64,000 bases of DNA, taken from the NCBI RefSeq assembly GCF_937616625.2, contig NC_065571.1, forward strand, positions 46,609,651 to 46,673,650. The letters are read 5' to 3'. This stretch comes from Mercurialis annua (taxonomy: Eukaryota > Streptophyta > Magnoliopsida > Malpighiales > Euphorbiaceae). Shown in pieces: positions 12,107 through 23,816 of this stretch (the first letter of the stretch is position 1; each line of letters starts with the position of its first letter). Below the pieces are notes generated by a model. That model saw nothing but the letters and a program-made list of their open reading frames with translations, searched no databases and had not been told where the DNA came from. The position numbers and the translations under genes are program-made.

Positions 12107-12494
12107 TGAGCAAATTACTCTGAAGCCTATATTTATTATAATTTACACTTTAGTCTCTTGTTTTTAATAATCAAACGATTGTATCCTCATTGTTGATTCT
12201 GTAAACAATTTAATCCTTCTACTTATTTTTAATGTTAGTCAACAGAGTTAAAGGATTAAATAAAAAAACAATTTAGTCCATCACTTTTATTTTTGTCTAT
12301 AATTTCGCTCCTTAAATTTGAAATTAATTTACCCTAAGTTTTTTGATTTGTTTGACTAACACCAAAAATAGATAAAGGGATTAAATAGTTGATAAAATTA
12401 AAAGTGAGGAATCAAATCATTTGATTTTCAAATAAAATGGATCAAAATATGAATTATAACATATGTGGAAAATTTTAAAATAATTTGCTCTAAA
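12107..12494. repeat. Foldback repeat, probable MITE, upstream of the ERF gene
   Basis: GAGCAAATTACTCTGAAGCC on the left pairs loosely with the complement of AAAATAATTTGCTC on the right. The interior carries mirrored 'TTTAGTC..' and 'GGATTAAAT' blocks. No clean target duplication was found, so limits are approximate. Confidence 0.45.
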
Positions 12495-12537
12495 TCTTTT
12501 TATGTATTTTCCAAATATTAAAAAAAGAAAAGGAAAC

Positions 12538-12745
12538 CACGTGGCAAGACATAATAATAATAATAGTGAGATAGAAGAGTGAGCAAAATAAGAGAAAAAA
12601 GTGTACATGCAATGCATTGCCAGCGTCTTCCCACTTACGTAGCTACTTGGAAACTGCTTCTCTTTTATACAAAACTCTCCATTCTTCAATGCTTCACTCC
12701 CATAATCCCCACATATCCATCCTTCTCCTTCTATATTTATATAAA
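12538..12745 (+). promoter_or_regulatory. ERF gene promoter: G-box/ABRE and TATA box
   Basis: CCACGTGGC (core CACGTG at 12538-12543) sits about 325 bp before the ERF start codon. A TATA-like run CTATATTTATATAAAT lies near 12731. ACGTGGC is the ABRE/G-box core bound by bZIP factors, so ABA or stress control is plausible, but this is inferred from motifs alone. Confidence 0.45.
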
Positions 12746-12864
12746 TCACCACACACATTCATACATACTCTCTCGCTTACCCGAGATAAAGCTCCGAATT
12801 AACGCTCGAGAAGTTTTCGTGCAATATAAGTTTCTACTATAAAGCCAATTACTTTGATTGAGTC

Positions 12865-13398
12865 ATGGAGGGAAGTACAAGCATGACGATAGCTCCTCAA
12901 CGCTATCGAGGCGTTCGTCAAAGAAAATGGGGGAAATGGGTATCCGAAATCAGAGAACCGGGCAAGAAAACGCGTATTTGGCTCGGAAGTTACGAGTCAG
13001 CAGAGATGGCTGCAGCTGCATATGATGTAGCTGCATTTCATTTCAGAGGAAATGGACCTCACTTGAACTTCCCTCAATTAGCCCATACCTTACCTCGCCC
13101 CGCGACCTCTAGTGCGGAGGATGTTCAAATGGCAGCGCAGGAGGCGGCTACGCGCTTTAGAGGGCCCGTCAAATGTTCGGACATGACGAGCGTAGGCGGC
13201 GGCTCCAGTGGTGGTTTGGGTCCGGTCAGAATTGGGCTGTCACCTAGTCAGATTCAAGCTATTAATGAGACACCGTTGGATTCACCAAAGATGTGGATGG
13301 AATTGGCTGGGGCTTTGTTGTTGGCAGAGCCTATGGTAACTACAGATGATTTTGAGTTTGAAGATTTTGATCTAGACACCTCAATTTGGGACTATTAG
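12865..13398 (+). CDS. AP2/ERF transcription factor, DREB subfamily (ERF022/A-4-like)
   Basis: A nuclear DNA-binding protein of 177 aa from a single exon, as is usual for this family. One AP2 domain spans about residues 13-69: [20 protein letters not shown] gives the YRG element, and [12 protein letters not shown] the RAYD element. The Val and Glu in WVSEIRE are the V14/E19 pair that marks DREB rather than ERF-type proteins. The block after the domain ([20 protein letters not shown]) matches group A-4/ERF021-023 proteins. The C-terminus is acidic with aromatics ([15 protein letters not shown]) and probably activates transcription. Start: an ATG in ORF context about 130 bp after a TATA-like box. 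The exact orthologue is not certain. Confidence 0.93.
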   Translation: MEGSTSMTIAPQRYRGVRQRKWGKWVSEIREPGKKTRIWLGSYESAEMAAAAYDVAAFHFRGNGPHLNFPQLAHTLPRPATSSAEDVQMAAQEAATRFRGPVKCSDMTSVGGGSSGGLGPVRIGLSPSQIQAINETPLDSPKMWMELAGALLLAEPMVTTDDFEFEDFDLDTSIWDY

Positions 13399-14786
13399 AC
13401 AAAGTTTATAGGTACAGAAGTTATACAATCATACAATTCTTTCTAATAAAATATTTTAAATCAAACAATTTTTGATCGTTTGCGGTAAATTAATTATTTA
13501 ATTTAACATTCGCACTTGTTTTTTTTTTTTTTTGGGTTATTGGGGTAAAACTAATTTGAATGTTGAACCCATGACCTTTCTGTATTAACCGTTTCTATTA
13601 ATGAAATTATTTACATTTAGTCTTTATAATTGAAGTAGTTGTACAATATTTTCTATATAAAAGAATTTTACTGTTTAAGTACATTTACAAATTTTTAAAA
13701 GGTGTAAGATATATTGTGTGCATTGAACTCAATTGATATTCAAATTATGAATTATACTTGAATTGATTATTAGCCCACATTAATTTAAAAAAAAAAAATA
13801 TTTTGAACATTGATAAATATTTAGCATTTTTTTAAGAACTGTTAGACTATCTTTAATGTTACACTTTATTTTAGATAGTTTTTTTTTTCTCTAAAAAAAC
13901 CATTCTTATTATGAACTGTAAAAGTTTTAATCTAAATGGGACATATATATATCCCTAATGTTTGGCCTCGGGTTCATTTATATCCTTATAGTTTGAAAAA
14001 GTGCATATATATTATATACTCCTAACGTTTCTAAAGTCTCACTTAAATCACTAATATTTTCGGAAAAGAGTCATATATGTCTCTAACCGTGCTAAGTTTG
14101 AAGGCCTAAATGAGTCAATTTAAAAATGGTTTGAAAAAACTTCTATCTTTTAAACTCTTTTCATTTGCATTCTAAACGTTGTAAAATCGCCGATATTAAA
14201 TTTAAATGCACACCTTCTAATTCAATTGCACCCTCAAATATTAAAATTTACACCTTTTGATTTGAATTAACCTCCAAATATTGGCCTCTTTCTCAACACT
14301 TCAATATTTTAACAAATATTTTAAATAGTCCTTTAAGTTGTAATTATAATAAAAAAACCATGTTCCCTAATCAAAATTAAAAATCATCTCCGGATTAAAA
14401 AGCATATCGAACCAGTTAATATAAAATAGAATTAATAATAAAGCTCGGCTCTACATGCATATTAAATTAATAAAACAACACATTGAAATTTTGATATATA
14501 CTCTTTATTAAAATATTCAATCTAAATTCAAAGTCCATTAGAGGTGCTTTTATTAGAAGCAATTATCATTATTAGTAAATAATTAAAAGTTGCAGATAGC
14601 TAGATAGTAACCACCAAAAGTTTGACCTCAAAGTCAATATAATCAATTCATTATGGTTGGTATAATAGTTAGTATTATTATCGTTATTATTGTTATTGTT
14701 ATTATTTCAAGTGAAATATTATAAAGGTTGAGAGCGGATACTATGACAGTGAAAACTAATTGTATATTTAAGGTGTACTCATTTTC
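13399..14786. other. AT-rich intergenic DNA downstream of the ERF gene
   Basis: The ERF 3' untranslated region probably ends near the AATAAA-like signal at about 13445. A patch at 13950-14110 (ATCCCTAATGTTTGGCCTCG, then CTCCTAACGTTTC) looks like part of a MITE, but I found no paired end. Otherwise nothing recognised. Confidence 0.4.
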
Positions 14787-15810
14787 AAAATACCTTATTT
14801 TAAAATGCATTTATAGTTTCTCACTCATCTTTTTATAATTTCCCTCTCTATCCTTATTTAAAATATAATATCAAAAATACTCTATTATATATTAGATTTT
14901 TACCTCATTTTAGGTCATTTAATTCTCATATCCAACATACTTTTTTATCTTCTCACATAAATTTTCTCTTTCTCTCTAATTCTTCTTTCTTTTCACATTT
15001 CTCCCTATCAAATTTTTTCTTTCTCTTTTCTTCTTTTCCAATCGCTGCTTTCTTTCATCTCACCGTCGCACGTCTTTCGGTGGATTTTCCGTCATATTTT
15101 TATCTCCGTCGCATTTTTTCAATTTCTCATCGTCGCGATTTTTTCAATAATTTTCTCGTCGCCATGTTTCTTTTGATGGATTCCTCAACGTCGTTTTTAG
15201 ATATTTTATATTTTTGTGGCTTTTTTGTGATAAATTAGATTTTTTTTGTAAAGAGATTGTTATAGATCTATTATTTTTGTGTTTATAAAATTCTTCTATT
15301 ATTCATCGAATTATTTTGTCTTTTTTTTTCATAGATTTGTTCTTTTATTTTGCTGTTACTGATTTTGTAAAAATAATTGTTGTGTGGTGTATTTGTATTG
15401 TTGTTATAGTGTAGCGTATTTCTGGCGTATTTATAGTGTAATTCTAATATTTTCTTGTGTATCTATATTTTTCTGGTGTATTTATTGTGTAATTCTGATA
15501 TTTTTGTAGTGTATCTATATTTTTATGGTGTATTTGCAATATTTATGGTGTATTTATAGTGTTTTTGTGGTATACACTATAAAAAAACTACAAAAACATC
15601 ATAGATACACTATATATATATTATTGTTACACTATAAAAACACCATGGTTACATTAAAAACACACAATAAATACACTATAATACACCATAATTACACTAA
15701 AAAAACACGATAAAAAAATAAAAATAGCAAAAAAAATCTATTAAAAAATAAAATAAATCATTAAAAAGTGAAAAGGTATTTGTAAAATTAAAAAAATAAG
15801 AAGGTATTTT
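14787..15810 (+). mobile_element. Palindrome-rich 1.02-kb element, copy 1
   Basis: Terminal inverted repeats AAAATACCTT and AAGGTATTTT bound 1024 bp. The interior has a T-rich half with short GC islands (CACCGTCGCACGTC near 15061), then many copies of GTGTATTTATAGTGT-like sequence that turn into their complement at about 15575, so 15390-15690 can fold back. A second copy lies inverted at 62091-63106. No target duplication was clear, so the superfamily is unknown. The frame at 15525-15713 is a by-product of the repeat. Confidence 0.65.
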
Positions 15811-16435
15811 CCATTAAAACAATTGTAGAAAAATAAGACAAAAGAAACGATGTAAAATTGTAAATTCTCTCCTCTTTTACTAGTCCAGCTTCCACTACTT
15901 CTGAACGGCAAGGTGCCTACATAGTCCGGCTCCTTTGTTTGAGACTGCTATATATTGGTTTTTCCCTGTCAATTTTTTTTTTGCGTCACAGGACGCTGCA
16001 CATCTCGAGCTCATTTTGACAAACGAGATTGTTTTTTAGTTTGCGAGTCATCGCCTTTTTCGTGGGGCAAAGTTTAGGATCTTTTAAATAAAATAAAAAA
16101 TAGCGACTTCCAACTCAGCAAAAAATATCCCAGAAAAATATTGGTGTATCGGTTTGTCAAAAGTGTAAAGTTCATTACCGACATTGTCAAGTTTAAAGGT
16201 TTATGTTGTAATTGCAAATTATGCTAAAGTTGATGTATGCATTTGCATGTTAACCCTTAATTTTACAAATTATAAAAATTATATCAAAAAAAAGTCTAAC
16301 TAATATGAATAAAATATAATTCAGTATTCAAATTACTTTTACAATAATTTTGTTCATATTTGAAGATATATGTATAATGTTTTTGATAGTAATAAAACTA
16401 TTTTATTAATAATATACAAGTTTTCATAAGATTAA
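15811..16435. other. Intergenic DNA, nothing recognised
   Basis: Mixed-composition spacer between two mobile elements. No frame, RNA gene or paired repeat end was recognised. Confidence 0.4.
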
Positions 16436-17213
16436 GGCCTAATCATTTAAAATCGCCTATTTTTTTTTTCATTTATACCCTGATGTAGGGGAAAAAAACA
16501 ATTGTGGCCTTTTTTGGATTTTTATGTTTCACCTTTACCCCAAAGCATTAAATTGATCTTTTTTATTTGAAAAAAAGTTCAAAATAATCCTTTATTTTTA
16601 ACCCATATTCTAATTAAATGTTAATGTTATTAATTATATAATAACACTTTCTTTTTTAAAAAAAATAAAACAATAATTATTATTTTATTTAAATTTATAT
16701 TAATTATCAATAATTCTTTAAAATTAAAACCAAAAAAAACACATTTTAACAGAAAAAAAATTAATTATGAAAGCCCTCCGAAGAAGAAGCTGCTCGGAGA
16801 AGGAGAAGGAGCAGCTCACGCCTTCTCCAGATCTGGAAAAGGAGCGAGCAACTCCTTCTTCGATCTGAGAAGCAGTAACGGCAGCACTTTCGGTGTGGCA
16901 GGGTGGGGTTGGTCGGAAATAATTTTTTAATTTATCTAATAAAAAATTAATAATTAATTACTTACTAGGTTTATTTGAACATTTTTAAAGTTAAAAGACT
17001 TGTTTGTATTTTTTTAAATAGAAATAAATACAATATAATCCTTCTATTTAGTTGTTTTAAATATTTTAATCCTTAAATTAATTAAATCGTTAATTGTACC
17101 CTTGTCTTGAGTAGAGGTAAAACCGATCACCCAAAAAAGGGTACAAACAGTTCTTTTTCCTACGCCGGGGTATAAAAAAAAAAGTTTCAGCGTGAATGGT
17201 TTTTAAGTAGGCC
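16436..17213. mobile_element. Mutator-like non-autonomous element
   Basis: Ends GGCCTAATC and AAGTAGGCC, with inverted repeats extending inward (TTTATACCC...GTAGGGG paired with CGGGGTATAAA). A 9-bp target duplication with one mismatch, TAAGATTAA at 16427-16435 and TAAAATTAA at 17214-17222. The interior contains a purine-rich, GC-richer island at 16770-16910 (GAGAAGGAGAAGGAGCAGCT) flanked by AT-rich DNA. Non-coding. Confidence 0.78.
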
Positions 17214-17274
17214 TAAAATTAAATAGATGCTTTCTAAACAAGATGATTCTTTCCTCAATTATGAACCAAGCTAT

Positions 17275-17795
17275 TGTTGGGTTTTCTAGGTTCATAACGT
17301 AGCGGAATTTTAAAAAAAATTATCTAAAACTCAAACCAAGATCCATGTAATTCGAATAAATAAATTAACAACAGAATTAATACTTACTTGTATGTCGAAT
17401 TCAACAGCAATGTAGGAAGCACTTTTGGTGATACCTGGCCTCGGATCAGAAACGCCTCCAAAAGAATGCGTCCTCTACGAGTATCCACATGAACACACCT
17501 TAGCCAAAATTAGTGCTTGTGTGCTAGCACTTTTACTTCACAAGCAATTTCGAATTTTAGTGATTTAGTCAATAATGAATTTCGTGATTCTCAAACCTAT
17601 TCCTTAATGTGTATTTATAGTCATACAATAACAATAGGGTTTGAGACAAATTCGTATTTCAATCTCATTGCAACTCTTACAAGTTTATATTTATCAAAAA
17701 CTCCTTCTTGATAATCATCCATATATATATTAATTATTATATTTATTATCTTCAAAAATAATAAATTAAGAAAAATAATTATCCTTAAATTTTGA

Positions 17796-17833
<38 letters not shown>

Positions 17834-17864
17834 CGAATTTTATATATATATATATATATATATT

Positions 17865-17948
<84 letters not shown>

Positions 17949-18891
17949 ATTAATCACTTAATCACATTGGGCTTGTACAACCCATAACTGTTTTGGGCCT
18001 GTTCTTAGTGTGCGACCCTATAGGTTCATATAACGCTGGCAGTAGGCCGAAATCCCTATTTCAGCCCACAAGTCATAAGTGGCCTCTAGCAAGACATTAT
18101 GACTACCCAATTTATACGAATATCGACAATCCGATTTAACCATTTACAATAATATTTTAATCCATTTGTCTCTCGATATCCAGATTGAATATAAAGCATA
18201 GTCTTGTCATCCTTATAATATTCAATCATTAGTTTCATGATTCTAAGTAGACTGAAAATGATAACTCCTTATCAATTCATTTAGTATGGACATACATTTC
18301 CTTCAGTCTATCTTCTTCAAGGGGCCCATAGATATCTTTCTCAAATAAATGAGGGACAAATTTCTTCTCAGTCACTCACATTTCTCACATAGTTACTTTC
18401 ATATCCAATGACAATCTATTCCATTATCCTGTTAAAGATAATGGAAGATTGTATCAAAATATGAAATATCTATGTAGAAATCCATGATGATTCCAAGATC
18501 AAAAGATTATACTAATACAACTGTAATGAGAATTACTTATGAATGTGATCTATGTAGTATTCTCATAGTGGGCCATCCAGTGCCTTATTTCTCAAATAGC
18601 ACCTATGATTTGACTTAATATCTCATATACATAATTAGTAAAACATAATCAACAGTCAACATCATACTAGTCTCAGTGTTCCATTAAGATTAGAGATAGA
18701 TGGAATATAATTCTTTTACAAAACCTAAGGGTTCTAATATAAAGTCACATACTTGATGACCTTAGAAATAATTAATCATTCAAGTATTTTAATCATTAAT
18801 ATAAAATGATAAAAACTGTCAATCAATAAATAACAAAATGATAAAGTCAAAACATGGTCAAACATGAATGACCTAGTGCATATCACTAACA
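17275..18891 (-). mobile_element. Ty1/copia-type solo LTR
   Basis: The plus strand runs TGTTGGGTTTTCTAGG to ATCACTAACA. On the minus strand it starts TGTTAGTGATATGCACTAGG and ends with ATTCCGCTACG then ACCCAACA, a copia-like LTR terminus. The target duplication is GCTAT (17270-17274) versus ACTAT (18892-18896), one mismatch. 1617 bp with no internal domain. A long (TA)n run at 17801-17945 has expanded inside it. Confidence 0.75.
17801..17945. repeat. (TA)n microsatellite inside the solo LTR
   Basis: TA repeats broken by TTACGAATTT and by TTAATAA. The minus-strand frame at 17766-17957 (alternating Y and I) only reads through this repeat. Confidence 0.95.
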
Positions 18892-19207
18892 ACTATTATA
18901 AAAATAAATTAAAAGACTAATTTTTTTTAATTAATTCCTTTATCATTTTTATTTAGAATATGAATATAATTTCTAATATTCAAAATTTATTTGAAATCTT
19001 AAATTTGTACCTCATTTAAACAGCCTTATAAAATAGGCCTAATTACTTAAAAACACCCCACGTTGTAATTTTTTTTCGTTTATACCCCGATTTAGGAAAA
19101 TTTTCAATTGTACCTTATTTTGGGTTTTTCGTTTTCAACTCTACCCCAACTAAGGGTACAATTAATAATTTAAATATTTTAAAGATAAAAACGTTAATAA
19201 CAATTAA

Positions 19208-20305
19208 CACTACTAGAAAACAGCGTTTTAGCGACGGATTTTAGTGACGGATCTAAAATCCGTCGCTATTTTTTCGATTAGCGACGGATTTAGCGACGGA
19301 TCTAACATCTGTCGCTAAACACCACATTAAATTGGCGGGAATGATCCCGCCAACTTTAGCGACGGATTTTCCGTCACTAATGTTGGCGGGAGTAGTCCCG
19401 CCAATTGTTTTGATAAAATTTAGCGACGGATTTTAAAATCCATCGCTAATTACTGGCGGGAATACTCCCGCCTTTTATTTTTTTCGCAATTAGCGACGGA
19501 TTTTAAAATCCGTCGCTAAATTATGCCTTTTGCGACGGAATTTAGTGACGGATTTCAAATCCGTCGCTAATTTTCAATGTCAAAAAAAATTAAAAGGCAT
19601 CTAATATTATTTAGGATAGTATTTAATAAAAAATAATTATTAATTTTTTAATTAAATTTATATTATTATAATATAACGTTTTTATTTATAAAATAATAAT
19701 TAAATATTATTTATGAAATAATAATTATATATTATTTATTTATTTAAAGTATATAAATATTTTAATAAAATTATTAATTATAAAAAAATTATCTTAGAAT
19801 GCGGGTTTAAATTATGAAAACAAATATTTGTTGTTTTTAGTTAACATTTAATTATAATATACATAAATATATAACATGAATATGAGCTGGTTAAGATGGA
19901 GTTGTGCGCGGGAGAACTACAAGGTTAAAGAGTCTTGAGTGGGAGTAATGGAAGGATGGGTGACCTACTGGAAAGTTAGCGAAAATTAACAGGTGGATGC
20001 GGATGGTTGATTTAACTCGGGTGGGTGAGTGACGGAGGGCGCGGATGAGGGATTGATTAAATAAAAAAAAAAAATTACGATGTAATTTTTAAATTTTTAA
20101 ATTTTTTTAAAATTAGTGACGGATTTAAATCCGTCGCTAAATCCGTCACTAATTAGCAACGGATTTAAAATTCCGTCGCTAAAACGGAGACCAAAATCCG
20201 TCGCAAAATTTTTTTCCCGTCGACGGACTGTTTCTGTCGCAAATACGGATTTTGGTCATTTAGCGACGGAAAAATCCGTCGCTAAATGACTGTTTTCTAG
20301 TAGTG
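19208..20305. mobile_element. Non-autonomous CACTA (En/Spm) transposon
   Basis: Terminal repeats CACTACTAGAAAACAG and CTGTTTTCTAGTAGTG are perfect 16-bp complements, flanked by the 3-bp target duplication TAA (19205-19207 and 20306-20308). Both subterminal regions carry dense direct and inverted copies of TTAGCGACGGAT (19228-19575 and 20115-20285), the expected binding sites for a CACTA TnpA-type protein. The AT-rich middle has no transposase. 1098 bp. Confidence 0.95.
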
Positions 20306-20308
20306 TAA

Positions 20309-20556
20309 ATAGAAGGATTTTACCATATTTGGAAAAATACAAATAAGTCCTTCAACTTTCAAAAAGTTTAAATAAGTCCACATAATTAATTACTTTTAAA
20401 AATTTATTAAAAAATTAAATTATTAAAAAAACTTTTCGATCTACCATCATACTTCTCCGATCCGTCACTAAATTTAAACAAAAAAATTAATTTTTTTTTA
20501 TTTTTGGACACCTTCGCCGGAGCCGCCGTCCCCCATCCGGAAAAGGAGGAGCTTCA
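20309..20556. other. Spacer between the CACTA element and the palindromic array
   Basis: AT-rich; belongs to the disrupted Mutator-like element by similarity to the copy at 16436. A GC-rich CGCCGGAGCCGCCGTCCC at about 20515 precedes the array. Confidence 0.4.
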
Positions 20557-20800
20557 TGTTCCTCCATGGAAGGAGGAACACTATTCCTCCATCCATGGAG
20601 GAACTGATCTGTTCCTCCAAAATGGAGGAACAGATAGCTGTTCCTCCATTTTGGAGGAACAGTTCGTTGTTCCTCCAAAATGGAGGAACAAATAGCTGTT
20701 CCTCCAAAATGGAGGAACAGAATCTATTCCTCCATTTTGGAGGAACACATCTGTTCCTCCATGGAAGGAGGAACAGTGTTTCTCTTTCCATGGAGGAACA
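20557..20800. repeat. Array of about nine TGTTCCTCC/GGAGGAACA palindromes
   Basis: The 9-bp arms TGTTCCTCC and GGAGGAACA face each other across short centres (AAAAT, ATTTT or ATGGA). The hairpin repeats about nine times at 25-40 bp spacing. Each unit is nearly self-complementary, so open frames appear on both strands (20487-20899) with low-complexity peptides; none is accepted as a gene. It lies inside the interior of the disrupted element, where its sister copy has another purine-rich island. Confidence 0.9.
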
Positions 20801-20930
20801 CGCGGCGGCGGCGGACGACGGTTTTTTCGGGATTTTTAATTTTTTATAATTAGTTGATTTTTTTTTAAAGAGATGGTGTTTTTGTAAATTTAATAACATT
20901 TATGTTTAATTAGAATATAGGTCATCTTAC

Positions 20931-22226
20931 ATTCCAAGCTTTTTAAAGTTAGCATTGTATAGCTCATTGTTGTTATTCTTTTGTTCGAAGCCTATGTGGT
21001 AAAATAGAGCAACAACCGCATGTCAACCCTGCAACATTTTGTCATCTCTTTTCGAGATTATTTACATATTAAATCCTGCCCAATTTTATTTGCCACATAT
21101 GCTTCCAACAGCCAGAAAATGGCAATAAATTATGAAATGTAAAGTCTAAAATCGTTACAACCTCTAAAAGTGAAGATTTTATACACATGAATAATCTTTT
21201 TTCTTTAAACTAAAAAATATCCACGTTATTTTTAACCGTCATAAACAAAGTTCATGCAGTTGGGAAAAACAAAATAAAGTCAAAACTAGAGTTATAACAG
21301 TCTACAAGGAGAAATAATGGTCGAAGAAAATGAGGAACCAAATATTACTCAAAGCTACTGGAATTATTTCTCCTTGCCGATGCACAATATTGAGCTTATT
21401 AGAGGACTAGAGCATTTGCCGCAATTCATCATTGCTTGGACTAGTTAGTACTTGGACGTGCATTCCAACGTACTAATATATATGCCAAAATTTCATCAGC
21501 ATAATATAGCACTAAAAACTAAAATTAATTATCAAAGCTGAGCAATTAAAAAATACAACGGTTACTGAATTTCCGAGCCAAATTCGTGTAGCTTATGGTA
21601 CTTTTGGTATCATTCATCCTGTATCTATGATGGCCAAGATGTTGCTCGTATATATTGGTTTCACATTTCCTTTTGTGATGCAAGTGTGTCTGCAGAATTG
21701 GAGTTTTTGAAAGGAAAAAAAATGGATCGAAAATCGGGATAATGACAGTTTTATATTCTGTCCAAGTTCGAGATGTACAATTTAGATAATTTATGGACCT
21801 AAATTATTGAAAACAGACCAGTGATCGATATATATCACCTTCGCTTATGATGTTCGTTGCTTTTGAACCAAATTTAATCATTTACACCTTTAAAACTGCG
21901 ATTTATATTTTAAACTAGCTATGTTTATTTTTAATAATTTCCGCCTATGATTTCCTTTTAATCATATCATGTTTCACTAATTTTGATATTTATATATAAG
22001 TTTAAGGTTTTGATAAGCAAGTTTTGAATGATAAAGAAAAACTTTTGCTTCTATTTTTCAATTTCGGCAGTCAATTGAATCAACATTTGTTTGGATGTCT
22101 AATTTCTATAATGCATTCCAATCAATGATGGATTAAATAATTAACATTCAGGGACATACCACATATATATATGTACGCATATATATATACATATGTACGT
22201 ACACATACACATATGTACCATAGTCA
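20931..22226. other. Intergenic DNA, nothing recognised
   Basis: Mixed AT-rich sequence without a persuasive frame, RNA gene or element end. A short run of alternating TATATG/TACGTA palindromes lies at 22165-22215. Confidence 0.4.
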
Positions 22227-22236
22227 CTAGAATAAA

Positions 22237-22546
22237 GACTTAAGTAGCAATTTGCCCCTTCAACTTGTAAGTAATGGGCAATTAACACATAAATTAACTT
22301 TGTTGGCAAATTAGTACACGAACTTGGTGATTATATGCAAATTCCCATTTTGGCAAATTAACTTACAAGTTAAGGAGTAAATTGCAATTTAAGAGACAAT
22401 TAACTTACAAATTGAGAGGGCAAATTCCCAAAATGGGACAAATTGTCCATAATCACCAAGTTCGCGTACTAATTTACCCACAAAGTTAATATATGTGTTA
22501 ATTGCCCATTGCTTACAAGTTCAGGGGGCCTATTACCACTTAAGTC
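22237..22546. mobile_element. Mutator-like foldback MITE
   Basis: GACTTAAGT at the left is mirrored by ACTTAAGTC at the right, with inverted repeats of about 120 bp (AACTTGTAAGTAATGGGCAA versus the complement of TTGCCCATTGCTTACAAGTT). A perfect 10-bp duplication CTAGAATAAA flanks it at 22227-22236 and 22547-22556. 310 bp; a transcript would fold into one long hairpin. Confidence 0.88.
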
Positions 22547-22690
22547 CTAGAATAAAGACAGGTCTAAAAGTGGGAGAAAGCATAAAGCTAGGCACCATAG
22601 TCACTAGATTGGCAGTAAAAATACATTAGTCTTGATCTTATGTGCTGAGAACTTGGGATAAATGTTCACTTCTGCTCTTGGAAAAAGAAA

Positions 22691-23028
22691 GGCTTAATAC
22701 ATAGTTTGACCTCTGAACTTGTACCCTTTTACCCATCTAACCCCTAAACTTAACGTCTCACCTATCGAACCTATGAACTTGTTAAATAATCCGATTTGAC
22801 CCCTGAACTTGATAAATATGCAAATATTGAACCCTTCGTGTCCACCTGTCACTTGAAACGTTCTAGAAGAAATTGTTTACGGAGGGGTTCAATGTTTACG
22901 TATTTATCAAGTTTGGGGGTCAAATCGAGTTATTTAACAAGTTCAGGGGTTCAATAGGTGAGACGTTAAGTTTGGAGGTTAAATGGGTAAAAGGGTACAA
23001 GTTCAGGGGTCAAACTATGTATTAAGCC
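22691..23028. mobile_element. Mutator-like foldback MITE
   Basis: Ends GGCTTAATACATAGTTTGAC and GTCAAACTATGTATTAAGCC are perfect complements. The inverted repeats cover about 150 bp per arm. A perfect 10-bp duplication GAAAAAGAAA lies at 22681-22690 and 23029-23038. 338 bp, non-coding, the cleanest of the series. Confidence 0.93.
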
Positions 23029-23816
23029 GAAAAAGAAAATGTAAACGAATGGCAAACATTTCTGCCAAGCCAATGATTTCAGATGATAGAGAGCAATTTA
23101 CAATCACCGGAGTTTGAAGGCATTTAGATAAAATGCCCAAAAATATTAAGAGTTCGCACGGTCAAAAGTTACATAAGGGAACGAGTACCATTACCAGCGC
23201 AATAGCAGAAGAACTCTGCCCACCGACTGTTCCACAGTGATTTATCACAAACATCAAAACTTCACTTCCATGACAAACTAAAAGTATTCGTAATGGAAAA
23301 ATTAAGAACACTCAAAAACCATAATGATATAGGTGTTACAAGAATCAAGAGTAAATTTAGTCTGCAGAAACTCAAACACAGAACTGTACAAGCGCAAACA
23401 AACATAAACACGCAGTATTATCATTTACACTAGTGCATGATACAGCGCTAGACTTGTTTCGAAAGATGGTTGCAGTTTGCAAACAGGCAAATTGTCTATA
23501 TCTTCTGCTTTAAACAGTTGTCTTAACACAAGAACTCCTAAGCCATCTAATACAGGATGGTCACTTGAAGATTTTAGAGTACACCAGGTACTTAGTGAAA
23601 ATGTAGGAAGATGTAAAAGGTTAAAATTAATCTAAATGGGAAATCTTTACAATTATGCAATGTTTTTGCTATCATGGATAAGCAAGTTAGATAATCAACC
23701 ATGCCGAGTCCAACTATACTGCAATTTAACAAATAAAGGCACACTATCACATACTTTTGGGATTCATAGTTTCCCATGCTGCAATATCCTATCATGAAAT
23801 TGTACGAATTCAGTCC

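Larger units (their letters stand above)
19036..20930 (+). mobile_element. Mutator-like element, left end only, disrupted by a CACTA insertion
   Basis: GGCCTAATTACTTAAAAAC at 19036 matches the end family seen at 16436. It is followed by the same TTTATACCCCGATTTAGG block. The interior is interrupted by the CACTA element at 19208-20305. Beyond it the sequence resumes family-like text (AAATACAAATAAGTCCTTC) and contains the palindromic array. No right terminal repeat was found, so the limit near 20930 is approximate. Confidence 0.5.

Noticed and set aside
12417..12842. Three overlapping frames upstream of the ERF gene
   Set aside because: They lie in the promoter and 5' untranslated region with no family resemblance.
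17766..17957. Frame of alternating Tyr and Ile
   Set aside because: Pure translation of the TA microsatellite.
20487..20899. Four overlapping frames on both strands rich in FLHGGT and VPPKWRN
   Set aside because: They result from the self-complementary hairpin array; the same peptides appear on both strands, so not evidence of a protein.
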